Numbered from the stretch's first letter, positions 7,770-14,815 are shown. The stretch is DNA of 16,342 nt from Cytophagia bacterium (GCA_013373005.1 JABXIP010000316.1:1-16342); one strand, 5' to 3'. Numbers and translations are program-made. Notes: generated by a model from the letters alone, not told the origin.

Positions 7770-8465
7770 ATGAAGATCAATTGTGCAATTGTTGATGATG
7801 AACCCACCGCCAGAGATATTCTGGAAATTCACATTGGGCAAATTGATTCACTACACTTAATCGGAAAGTGCAAGAATGCTGTGGAGTTCATGAATCTAAC
7901 GGCAAATCATAAGATTGATCTCTTATTTCTGGATATCAACATGCCCGATATTACCGGTATAAACCTGGCCAAGGTACTAGATAAGAAGATTAAAATAATT
8001 TTTACCACGGCCTATAGAGAATATGCTGTCGATGGATTTGATCTTCAGGCTGTGGACTATTTACTAAAGCCCATTTCTCCTGAAAGAATTAAGCAATCTG
8101 TAGATAAATACATACGTGAGAACGCACCAAAAGCCGATGACAAAATCGCTAATTCCTGTTTTATTGATATCGTTTCTGACCGCAAAACCTTAAGATTAGA
8201 CTGCAATGAAATAGTCTTTATTGAGAGTCTGAGTGAACAGGTTTGGATACACACTGAGAAAGAGGTGATTAAGACTAGAATGAATATTAGCTCTCTGGAA
8301 CGGCTCCTTAACAAAGACCTATTCATAAGAAGTCACCGAGCTTTCATTCTTAATAAGGGACATATCAAGTCATACAGTAAATCCCATATTTCAATTGGAA
8401 TAAGAGACATTCCGTTAAGTAGAAAGTACAAAAACGAAGTTCTGGAGTCTTTGAACGCCAATTAA
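7770..8465 (+). CDS. LytTR-family response regulator
   Basis: The 231-residue protein has a receiver domain (about 1-115) with acidic pocket D9/D10, phospho-acceptor D55 in LFLDINMPDITG, the conserved T79/T80, and K100 in LLKPIS. A LytTR DNA-binding domain follows (about 131-228), seen in the pattern IVFIESLSEQVWIHT, then FIRSHRAFILNKGHIKSY and IPLSRKYKNEV. It is the cognate regulator of the kinase just upstream and probably binds paired direct repeats near its targets; the repeat at 6631-6655 is one candidate. Its stop codon interlocks with that of the convergent STN-barrel gene, and no terminator is visible between them. Confidence 0.96.
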   Translation: MKINCAIVDDEPTARDILEIHIGQIDSLHLIGKCKNAVEFMNLTANHKIDLLFLDINMPDITGINLAKVLDKKIKIIFTTAYREYAVDGFDLQAVDYLLKPISPERIKQSVDKYIRENAPKADDKIANSCFIDIVSDRKTLRLDCNEIVFIESLSEQVWIHTEKEVIKTRMNISSLERLLNKDLFIRSHRAFILNKGHIKSYSKSHISIGIRDIPLSRKYKNEVLESLNAN

Positions 8466-9784
8466 AACCTACCAAACTTCAGAACTATGCCATAACTCAT
8501 TCCATCAAGAACAGAGGCGCTAATTATTTCTTGTTGGTTACTCTGATTTAGCAAGCTGGTTCCTGAAACGCTACGGTAGCTGGCACCAAATCCGAGTTTC
8601 ATGAATTTGGCTACGTTGATTTCCAATTCTGCACCAGCTTCTAGGGAGAAAAAGGCTTGTGAGCCAGCCGGATTAACCGCACCCACAGGGTTGTCGGCAT
8701 CAACATAGGTAAATCCTCCTCCTCCAATGGTCACAGGAATGTTCAAGTGAATCTTACTCTGAGGAAAAAGTGTATATTCAATAGCTAAACCACCATAGCC
8801 ACCTTCAAGACGAATATTCTTATTAAGCTCTTGATTAAAAAAGCCTCTGGTTATAAAAGCATTGCCACCAACACCAACACCAAAGCTCATATAGGGATAA
8901 TACATCACTCTTCCACCCAGGAGAATAGATGGAGTGTTATTGATCTGAGTATATCCCGTATAAGAAGCCAAGCCAGCTCTAAATTTCCTCTCTGGCTTAA
9001 CTCTTTCTTGTTTAACCCTTTCCGGCTTTTCCCTTTTCACTTTAGGCTGCGACTTCTTATTCGATTCAGCTATTTCATCCCAAACAGAGCCTCCTGTAGA
9101 GTTGGCTGTTGTATAAGTAGGCTTTAAAAAAACTGAATGATCTAAAGTGGCCGGTCTATAATCATAAATATAGGGCTGATAGGGTCTGATTTGAAGTCTT
9201 GGAATAAAGATACTTGTCCGTGCAAGCATACCTGCTCTATCTCCCTTTGATGTTGAGCCAAAGGAGTCTATGCTATCTCTAATCACTTCATTTGGTATGG
9301 AATTCTGCAATGCCAACGAGTCGGCATTGGGCTCTGCATCTTCAAAATCTGATGGAACAGGTTGCGTAACCTGGGCCAGAGTATCCTTAGCTTCAGGCTC
9401 AACCTCTTTTATGGGTTCTGAAACCGATGCCTTTTGCTTAGATAGGGTCAAGGAGTCCTGATCTTCAACAGGTTTTGGAATTACCTTCTTCCTTAGGAGC
9501 ACCTGGCCTTTCATCTCTCGCATTTCCATTTGCTGGCCAGTAAAAAGCTCATTTAGAACTATAGAGAGCCTTGTTTTGCGATTGATACTTACTCTCTTCT
9601 TTACATCAAAAATCTCTGAAGAATAAACAAAAGATAAATCCTCCGTTTCCAAAGACTTCAAAATTTCCTCGATGGAAGTATTCGTAAACCTCACGCTAAC
9701 TTCTCTATTCAACAGGCTTCCCTGTTGGCCAAAAAGCAAGACTTGGCCAAAGAATAGAAGTGCAAAAATGGTTGAAGCTCTCAT
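8462..9784 (-). CDS. Outer-membrane barrel protein with N-terminal STN domain and long charged linker
   Basis: From ATG 9784 the protein has 440 residues. It starts with a good signal peptide (MRASTIFALLFFGQVLLFGQ). Residues 28-98 fit the STN (secretin/TonB short N-terminal) domain: VSVRFTNTSIEEILKSLE, then LSFVYSSEIF, then the RLSIVLNELFTGQQMEM pattern ending in VLLRKK. Residues 100-266 are an acidic then basic linker with KPERVKQERVKPERK near its end. Residues 267-440 are a Gly/aromatic-rich barrel ending in YGIVLKFGRF, as expected of BAM substrates. The barrel is paralogous to the neighbouring 213-residue protein. No carboxypeptidase-like domain, TonB plug or large receptor barrel is present. 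An in-frame ATG at 9856 would add 24 residues before the signal peptide; the -7-like box at 9800-9807 favours 9784. I infer that it relays a signal to FecR through its periplasmic STN domain. Confidence 0.85.
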   Translation of the reverse strand: MRASTIFALLFFGQVLLFGQQGSLLNREVSVRFTNTSIEEILKSLETEDLSFVYSSEIFDVKKRVSINRKTRLSIVLNELFTGQQMEMREMKGQVLLRKKVIPKPVEDQDSLTLSKQKASVSEPIKEVEPEAKDTLAQVTQPVPSDFEDAEPNADSLALQNSIPNEVIRDSIDSFGSTSKGDRAGMLARTSIFIPRLQIRPYQPYIYDYRPATLDHSVFLKPTYTTANSTGGSVWDEIAESNKKSQPKVKREKPERVKQERVKPERKFRAGLASYTGYTQINNTPSILLGGRVMYYPYMSFGVGVGGNAFITRGFFNQELNKNIRLEGGYGGLAIEYTLFPQSKIHLNIPVTIGGGGFTYVDADNPVGAVNPAGSQAFFSLEAGAELEINVAKFMKLGFGASYRSVSGTSLLNQSNQQEIISASVLDGMSYGIVLKFGRF

Positions 9785-9799
9785 GAAAATGCTGTGGTG

Positions 9800-9807
9800 C
9801 AAAGTTA
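9800..9807 (-). promoter_or_regulatory. -7 promoter box for the STN-barrel gene
   Basis: Read on the - strand, TAACTTTG matches TAnnTTTG exactly. It ends 15 bases before ATG 9784, giving a leader of roughly 10 bases. No clear TTG lies 17-23 bp upstream, so the element may depend on another sigma factor or be fortuitous. If real, it gives this gene expression separate from the sigma-FecR-barrel transcript and excludes the longer start at 9856. Confidence 0.35.
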
Positions 9808-9883
9808 AACGTTTGAGCCTGTAAATCACTGATAGTGAAATAACAGGCTCAGACATTGTACGGTCAATTAAAAGTTTCGGTCG

Positions 9884-10525
9884 TTAAAACTTGCCGAATT
9901 TCAGGTTGAAAGATGTACTGAAGCCTGTCATGGCATCTCTGTCGAGAATTCTTTCACCAGAACCCAGATAAGTTAGCTCCATATCTGAGGTAACTCTGTA
10001 TTTCAAGCCAATTCCGAACCTGACAAAAGGTAGTAAGTTGAATTCAACATCTACTCCTGGCTCTACTACAAAGAAAGCATGGGCATCTTCAGATTCGTAG
10101 AACTCAAAATCTCTGTTAGATCGAACATAGGAGATGCCACCTGCACCAACGGTAACCGGAAAGCTCAAGTGAATTGGGCTGTTCGGCATGGCGATGAATT
10201 CTAACATTAGTCCTCCATAACCTCCGGTTGTAATGTACCTGTCGTTGAGGTTGGCATCAAATCCTCTTTCAGTAATGAAGCCCGTTCCGGCTAATCCAAT
10301 TCCGAATTGATGATTAATAAGCCAGGCTCCCTGACCACCGATAGTGATTGCATCGGAATTTCCAATTTGAGTGTAACCCACAGTAACTGCTCCGTAACCT
10401 CCGTTTGAGCGAATTCCCCCATTGTTGAAAAGGGTTCTCATCTGTGAATCTTCTTGTGCTTGCAGGTTCATCGCTGCGAAGAACACTGCCACCAATAAAA
10501 TGGCTTTGAATAATTTGTTGTTCAT
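9884..10525 (-). CDS. Small outer-membrane beta-barrel protein
   Basis: The 213-residue protein has a signal peptide (MNNKLFKAILLVAVFFAAMNLQA, cleavage before Q24). Alternating Gly/aromatic strands follow, ending in STSFNLKFGKF, a barrel-type terminal strand with final Phe. The size fits an eight- to ten-stranded barrel. It is clearly paralogous to the C-terminal domain of the next gene: both share the pattern GGYGGL..E....P.S.IHL..PVT.G.GG..YV and similar first and last strands. It follows the FecR gene by 21 bases, so it belongs to the sigma/anti-sigma operon. It could be a target or a signal input of that system, or a structural porin-like protein. It carries no STN domain and no recognised ligand site. 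Confidence 0.85.
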   Translation of the reverse strand: MNNKLFKAILLVAVFFAAMNLQAQEDSQMRTLFNNGGIRSNGGYGAVTVGYTQIGNSDAITIGGQGAWLINHQFGIGLAGTGFITERGFDANLNDRYITTGGYGGLMLEFIAMPNSPIHLSFPVTVGAGGISYVRSNRDFEFYESEDAHAFFVVEPGVDVEFNLLPFVRFGIGLKYRVTSDMELTYLGSGERILDRDAMTGFSTSFNLKFGKF

Positions 10526-10546
10526 GATATTTCGAGTTGTTATTTC

Positions 10547-11512
10547 TTAATTACAAGAGCCGCCACTGACCAAAATGGCATCTTGTTTTTCAGTAAATGA
10601 TGTGTTAAAAAGTATTTCTAAAGTGTTTAAAATGCTATCCAAATCTTCCTGATCGTACCTTGCTGTTAAAGTGCAGCTGGCAAAAGCAGGATTTTCCAGT
10701 TCGAAATGCACATTGTAAGCGTTGCCTATGTCTTCGAAAACATCATCCATTTTGGCGTTCTCAAAAACTAGACTTCCGGTTTGCCAGGCCTGAAAGTTTA
10801 GATTGGAATTCTCTGTTTTCTCCAACAAGCCATTCGGCCCTAAAGCCACTCGTTGACCCGGAGTAAGCACCACCTTCTCATCGGCAGTAGAAAAGCTGAC
10901 CTTTCCTTCAACCAAGACCAGTTCAAACCCCGAATAGGATGTTGCTGTTTTTAGGTTGAAAGAGGTGCCCAAAACCAATGTTTCAGTATCGTCTGCCTCA
11001 ATAATAAATGGCCTTTCAGTATCGCGCTCCACTTCAAAGAATGCCTCCCCTTCGAACTCTACCCTCCGTTCATTTCCAAACTCCTCAGGATATTTTAAGG
11101 TTGCTCCCTCTTTCATGGTTACCAGCGTGCCGTCAGGCAGTGTGATGTCCGTTTGTTGCTGAGCAGTGAAAATCATTTGCTGAGGAGCCGTATACATCAG
11201 GCTTTTTACCAGAAAAGCAGCCGACACAATAAAGATCACGGCAGCGGCTACTCTCCAGAATATTCTATTGTTGGCCGCTTCATGTTTGTTGAGCTTACCT
11301 TGAACACCCTTCCAGTTTTCTTCCAAATCAATACTATCAAGCAAGGAAAAAGACTCCGCATTCGCCCATAGCGACTTGAGTTGTTGAATATATTTTGAGT
11401 TTTCTTCCGACTCGGCCATCCATGCTTCCATAGCCTCTCGCTCTTCGGTGGTAACCGTATCGGAGAGGTACTTCAGCATCAATTCGTTCGATATGTCGTT
11501 AGGGTTTTTCAT
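10547..11512 (-). CDS. FecR-family anti-sigma factor with DUF4974 C-terminus
   Basis: The 321-residue protein has the standard Bacteroidota layout. The cytoplasmic N-terminal segment (about 1-85) with the conserved LMLKYLSDTVTTEEREAMEAW start binds the sigma factor. One transmembrane helix follows (about 86-106). The FecR domain (about 115-210) shows ITLPDGTLVTMKEGATLKYP, FEGEAFFEVERD and the LVLGTSFNLK strand with VEGKV. The DUF4974 domain (about 248-317) begins LVFENAKMDDVFEDI and is itself STN-like in its predicted fold. The protein sequesters the ECF sigma factor and passes on a periplasmic signal, classically from the STN domain of an outer-membrane protein; here the candidate is the STN-barrel two genes downstream. 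It lies between the sigma gene and the small barrel gene. Confidence 0.95.
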   Translation of the reverse strand: MKNPNDISNELMLKYLSDTVTTEEREAMEAWMAESEENSKYIQQLKSLWANAESFSLLDSIDLEENWKGVQGKLNKHEAANNRIFWRVAAAVIFIVSAAFLVKSLMYTAPQQMIFTAQQQTDITLPDGTLVTMKEGATLKYPEEFGNERRVEFEGEAFFEVERDTERPFIIEADDTETLVLGTSFNLKTATSYSGFELVLVEGKVSFSTADEKVVLTPGQRVALGPNGLLEKTENSNLNFQAWQTGSLVFENAKMDDVFEDIGNAYNVHFELENPAFASCTLTARYDQEDLDSILNTLEILFNTSFTEKQDAILVSGGSCN

Positions 11513-11529
11513 TGCTTTTCATAAGTATG

Positions 11530-11553
11530 ACGTGTGAGCAGAAATTCACACGT
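11530..11553. promoter_or_regulatory. Perfect 8-bp inverted repeat between sigma and anti-sigma genes
   Basis: ACGTGTGA (11530-11537) and TCACACGT (11546-11553) are exact reverse complements around the 8-base spacer GCAGAAAT. The element fills the middle of the 65-bp gap between the sigma stop codon and the FecR start codon. On the - strand no U-run follows it, so it is not a standard terminator. It could be an operator, an RNA processing site, or a hairpin that sets the sigma-to-anti-sigma ratio; none of these can be decided from sequence. Confidence 0.45.
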
Positions 11554-11577
11554 ACGAATGATTAAAAATTTTTTCCA

Positions 11578-12162
11578 TCAGCCACCAATCCATATGGATA
11601 TGGCTAAAATGAGCGTCTTCAAATACGGATAAATATCCTCTCTAAGCCTTTTTAAGGCCTTACTTATCTGGGTCTCAACCGTTCGCTTAGAAATGTTGAG
11701 CTCTTCGGCAATCTCCTGATTCTTTTTGCCCTCAAAGCGATTCATTTTGAAAATGATCTGGCATTGCTCAGGAAGTTGGCCTATGCTATGGTATATCTTC
11801 TCTTCCAGTTCAGATTGGAGCATCAGGTCTTCGCTATTGAGTCCTTCCAATTCGGCACCAGCCTTAATTTCCATATGATGCTTCTCTCTGGTTTTGGAAG
11901 ACCTGATCATATCGATACATCGGTTTCTCACAGATTGATAAAGGAAGGCCTTGAGTGAGCTATGAAATTGCAGCCGCTCTTTTTGTTCATAGAGCTTCAC
12001 AAAGACATCCTGAACCAAATCTTCGGCAGTCTCTTTATCGAGGGAGAACTTGGTGGCAAAAAGCACAAGCACCTTGAAATATAACTCGAAGGTTTCCTGA
12101 AAGGCAGTTTCATCTCCTCTGGAGAGGCGTTGTTGAAGGGCAGTGTCCTGATCGGATGACAT
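11578..12162 (-). CDS. ECF RNA polymerase sigma factor, FecI-like
   Basis: In 194 residues it has sigma-70 region 2 (about 21-92; AEDLVQDVFVKLYEQKE, then LKAFLYQSVRNRCIDMIR) and region 4 (about 122-175; IGQLPEQCQIIFKMNRFEGKK followed by QEIAEELNISKRTVETQISKAL, the helix-turn-helix that reads the -35 element). The short Bacteroidota-type linker and a hydrophobic tail (LKTLILAISIWIGG) are typical of FecI-like sigma factors in this phylum. It should be held by the FecR protein encoded next and drive the barrel genes of this locus, possibly itself too. The gene is divergent from the membrane-protein/winged-helix operon over 84 bases that hold the palindrome at 12220-12238. Confidence 0.95.
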   Translation of the reverse strand: MSSDQDTALQQRLSRGDETAFQETFELYFKVLVLFATKFSLDKETAEDLVQDVFVKLYEQKERLQFHSSLKAFLYQSVRNRCIDMIRSSKTREKHHMEIKAGAELEGLNSEDLMLQSELEEKIYHSIGQLPEQCQIIFKMNRFEGKKNQEIAEELNISKRTVETQISKALKRLREDIYPYLKTLILAISIWIGG

Positions 12163-12219
12163 GCTACAAAGTAGAAGAAAAATGATGAATCACTGTTGTA
12201 AAATTTCTGAGGATTAACT

Positions 12220-12245
12220 TACTTTGAATTTCAAAGTACTTTTGA
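12220..12245. promoter_or_regulatory. Palindromic operator, two overlapping dyads
   Basis: TACTTTGAATTTCAAAGTA at 12220-12238 is a perfect palindrome around the central T12229. A third half-site, TACTTTTGA at 12237-12245, overlaps its right arm, so AAAGTACTTT at 12233-12242 forms a second perfect dyad. The element ends one base before the ATG at 12247. The operon downstream encodes a winged-helix regulator, so autoregulation is the simplest reading. It could also affect the divergent sigma gene, whose start lies 57 bases to the left. Confidence 0.65.
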
Positions 12246-12246
12246 C

Positions 12247-12864
12247 ATGTCAAATAAATACATAGAAGACATAGCCGAGATCCGTCAAATGATGGAGAAA
12301 TCATCTCGCTTTATCTCCCTCAGTGGTCTTTCTGGCATAATGGCTGGAATATACGCGCTCATTGGCGCCTTCATTGCCTGGAAGTTGGCTTATACCTCTG
12401 AACAGATGATTTATGGCGAACCGACTAATCGCGATGTTTGGGGCAACTTAACTTACTTGATTTTAGATGCTGCAGGAGTATTTCTTCTCACGCTCATTAC
12501 GGGAATTGGATTAAGTGTAAAAAAAGCCAAGAAGCATGGCGTTAAATCTTGGGATAAAACCACACAAAAGCTGATTATCAACTTATTTATTCCGCTCATT
12601 GCCGGAGGTATCCTTATTATAGTTCTATACTTGAATGGCATTGTTGGGCTTATCGCTCCAACTACTTTAATTTTCTATGGCCTTGGCCTGATCAACGCAA
12701 GTCACTACACTTATAGAGATATTAGATATTTAGGCCTTTTAGAAGTGGCTCTTGGCCTAATCGCCAGTTTCGTGGTGGGATATGGCCTGCTCATTTGGGC
12801 AATTGGTTTTGGCCTGTTACACATCGTTTATGGTACATTGATGTACTTTAAATACGACAAGTGA
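12247..12864 (+). CDS. Polytopic membrane protein of unknown function, co-expressed with a winged-helix regulator
   Basis: The 205-residue protein has about six hydrophobic helices (near residues 22-46, 67-90, 107-129, 131-151, 160-180 and 181-200) and a short charged N-terminus (MSNKYIEDIAEIRQMMEKSS). There is no signal peptide or known catalytic motif. The basic loop between helices 2 and 3 (VKKAKKHGVKSWDKTTQK) suggests that side is cytoplasmic. I do not recognise a named family. The stop codon overlaps the GTG start of a small winged-helix regulator gene by four bases (GTGA), and a palindromic operator lies just upstream, so membrane protein and regulator are probably made together. It could act as sensor or sequestering partner for that regulator, or be its target. 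Confidence 0.85.
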   Translation: MSNKYIEDIAEIRQMMEKSSRFISLSGLSGIMAGIYALIGAFIAWKLAYTSEQMIYGEPTNRDVWGNLTYLILDAAGVFLLTLITGIGLSVKKAKKHGVKSWDKTTQKLIINLFIPLIAGGILIIVLYLNGIVGLIAPTTLIFYGLGLINASHYTYRDIRYLGLLEVALGLIASFVVGYGLLIWAIGFGLLHIVYGTLMYFKYDK

Positions 12865-13163
12865 AAGAATATATAGATCGGTTAAATAAGGCTTTCGACA
12901 ACCGTGTTAGGTTGGGCATCATGTCTGCTCTGGCGGCCAATGAGTCATTGGATTTCAATAGGCTGAAGGAATTGCTAGACTTAACTGACGGAAATCTGGC
13001 CAGTCATTTGAAAGCCTTGGAAAAAGAAAGCTATATCACTTTCGAAAAGTCTTTCGTTGACAGAAAACCAAAGACCACCTATAGCATCAGCAAAGCAGGA
13101 AAAGCCGCTTTCGAAGACCACATCAATGCCCTTGAGGCGATCATTAAGAATCAAATTCAATAA
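12861..13163 (+). CDS. Small winged-helix transcriptional regulator (MarR/ArsR-like, PF13601 type)
   Basis: The 100-residue protein is one winged-helix domain. DNRVRLGIMSALAANESLDF gives helix 1 and the approach; NRLKELLDLTDGNLASHLKALEKESYI (about 33-59) gives the helix-turn-helix and recognition helix; EKSFVDRKPKTTYSISKAGKAAFEDH gives the wing and final helix. This is the short stand-alone winged-helix type often annotated as 'winged helix DNA-binding domain'. The GTG start overlaps the preceding stop codon, which fixes the start and implies coupling. No ligand or metal-binding cysteines are present. The palindrome at 12220-12245 is its likely binding site, probably with a dimer on each dyad. 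The next gene starts 8 bases after its stop codon. Confidence 0.92.
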   Translation: MKEYIDRLNKAFDNRVRLGIMSALAANESLDFNRLKELLDLTDGNLASHLKALEKESYITFEKSFVDRKPKTTYSISKAGKAAFEDHINALEAIIKNQIQ

Positions 13164-13171
13164 ACATTAGG

Positions 13172-14167
13172 ATGAAAGAGAAGAGGTTGAAGATTTTATT
13201 GAAATGGGGACTTAGGTTGCTCACTTTTTACTGTTGGTTCCGTCAGAAAAAGAATAAAGAAAGAATATTAGCTGCCTTTCTCCTCATTCCTGCCATACTG
13301 CTGCTAATTCCCAGCTACACTTTTAGATTGACCTTATTTCAATCTTTCCTCTTTCAGGCCATGTTGGTTTATGGACTGCTAAGTGCCTTTTGGATTGTCA
13401 AACATCACTACCGACTGGCGGGAGTCAATTTTATAATCTATTTTCTACTTCTGGTGAAAATCAGTGGGCCAATTAACAAAACCTATAAAATTGATCAGGG
13501 CGATGAAACACTGAAAGTGCTTCAGTTTAATGTCCTTTCAGTGAATGATAAGTATGACGAAACAATCAATAGCGTAATTGAATTAGAGCCCGACTTTGTT
13601 TCCTTTCAGGAAGTGAGTCATCAATGGGCAGAGGTTTTAGTTGCCGGGCTTTCTCAGGAATATCCATTCTACAAAGTGGTTGAGCACCCGGATCAGGGAC
13701 AGGGCATTGCTGTATTCAGTAAGTATCCGCTGCAAGATGTTGAGGAAGTTCATGTCACCAGCACCGCTAACATTACCGGTAAAATTTTGGTGGGTAACGA
13801 AGCTGTCAACTTCCTAGCCCTACATACCAAGTCACCAACTAATCGCAGTAAATGGAACAACCGAAATAACCACCTCAAGTGGGCGGAAGCATATGTCAAT
13901 GAGCAACCTGGAGAGTTTTTGGTGCTGGGTGATTTCAACACCGTTCCATGGGATAACAGAATGCTAAATTTTCAGTCTTCTACCGAGCTAAGTGATAGCC
14001 GGAAAAAGCTTACCCCTACATATCCAACTTGGAATCCCTTCGTTGCCCAGATTCCGATAGACTATATCCTCCACTCCAAAGGCATTGGTTGCGACTCATT
14101 GGATGCGGTTAGAATCACTTCTGATCATAAGGCCATTATGGGGAGTTTTCTAGTGGCGAGTAAATAG
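13172..14167 (+). CDS. Membrane-anchored endonuclease/exonuclease/phosphatase-family protein
   Basis: Of 331 residues, the first 100 hold about three hydrophobic helices (near 31-49, 55-75 and 83-98). The catalytic domain (about 112-328) shows the EEP signature residues: LQFNVL (N120), FQEV (E147), LALHTKSP (H218), VLGDFNTVPW (D254, N256), PIDYIL (D297) and TSDHKAI (D318, H319). All metal-binding and catalytic positions seem intact, so an active Mg2+-dependent phosphodiesterase or phosphatase is expected, with the domain outside the cytoplasm if the three-helix topology is right. Such membrane-tethered EEP proteins are common in Bacteroidota and their substrates are mostly unknown. It lies 8 bases after the winged-helix gene and 16 bases before the next, within one apparent operon. 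Confidence 0.92.
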   Translation: MKEKRLKILLKWGLRLLTFYCWFRQKKNKERILAAFLLIPAILLLIPSYTFRLTLFQSFLFQAMLVYGLLSAFWIVKHHYRLAGVNFIIYFLLLVKISGPINKTYKIDQGDETLKVLQFNVLSVNDKYDETINSVIELEPDFVSFQEVSHQWAEVLVAGLSQEYPFYKVVEHPDQGQGIAVFSKYPLQDVEEVHVTSTANITGKILVGNEAVNFLALHTKSPTNRSKWNNRNNHLKWAEAYVNEQPGEFLVLGDFNTVPWDNRMLNFQSSTELSDSRKKLTPTYPTWNPFVAQIPIDYILHSKGIGCDSLDAVRITSDHKAIMGSFLVASK

Positions 14168-14183
14168 AGCTTCAATTCTAAAA

Positions 14184-14807
14184 GTGGAAAACACCTCTAA
14201 AAAAACGGATGCCGGATTAAATTTTGCATCAATTATAGGGAGCTTAGGAATAATTGCTTGGTTAATCTCAGATTTCTATGGAGGAATGATCATTCATTTA
14301 TTCTCATATTTCTACGCCATTGCCTTTATAGTTGTTCTTTACATTACTTCTCTTGCTGAAACTCTCGTAAACTGGTTGAGAAAGGGGACTCAGTATGTTA
14401 AAGTAAGGGTCATTGTTCACCTTATAGTCTTTCTAAGTTTTATAGCCTTCAATATTCATAATTCGGAAATTCTAAGGTCTGAGAGGGTATTAACAGCAAC
14501 TTTAAGGGATGATCTGTTTCATTATACTTTGGTCTTTAGAAAAAACGGTAAGGTCGAAACTCATGAGAATGGGTTTTTAGGATATTCTCAAGTCCATTTC
14601 GGTAAATACCGGCTTGAAGAAGGACTTATTATATTCGATGAAAAGCCTTATGACAATGACTTTATTCCAGATAGTGTTCTTCTAGACCTAGAAGAAAATG
14701 CCATTTTCATCACAAAAGATTCTTGTAACAAGTTTTCGAGAGAAAAAGTGTGGCTGAATCATTTCGAAATAGATTCTATTGATGCGACATTCTTTAATCG
14801 TCAATAA
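14184..14807 (+). CDS. Small membrane protein of unknown function
   Basis: The 207-residue protein starts at GTG 14184, 16 bases after the EEP gene; no ATG near the N-terminus gives a better start. Three hydrophobic helices (about 13-31, 35-56 and 74-92) precede a soluble domain of about 110 residues rich in beta-strand patterns (LTATLRDDLFHYTLVFRKNG, then KVETHENGFLGYSQVHFGKY). I recognise no family. Its place at the end of the membrane-protein/regulator/EEP operon suggests a role in the same cell-envelope process, but nothing in the sequence states what that is. The 393-base repeat-rich gap follows. Confidence 0.75.
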   Translation: MENTSKKTDAGLNFASIIGSLGIIAWLISDFYGGMIIHLFSYFYAIAFIVVLYITSLAETLVNWLRKGTQYVKVRVIVHLIVFLSFIAFNIHNSEILRSERVLTATLRDDLFHYTLVFRKNGKVETHENGFLGYSQVHFGKYRLEEGLIIFDEKPYDNDFIPDSVLLDLEENAIFITKDSCNKFSREKVWLNHFEIDSIDATFFNRQ

Positions 14808-14815
14808 TGTTCTCA

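Noticed and set aside
8831..9127. Open frame of 98 codons on the + strand inside the STN-barrel gene
   Set aside because: It is antisense to the linker and barrel codons and reflects their composition; no motif or start signal supports it.
9785..9856. Longer start for the STN-barrel gene at ATG 9856
   Set aside because: It would put 24 polar and basic residues before a complete signal peptide, and a perfect TAACTTTG box lies inside this stretch. It is not excluded, since the 27-base gap to the previous gene would suit an operon.
12237..12244. TACTTTTG as the -7 box of the 12247 operon
   Set aside because: The sequence is a perfect match, but it ends two bases before the ATG, so transcription would begin inside or after the start codon. 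It is better explained as the third half-site of the operator.
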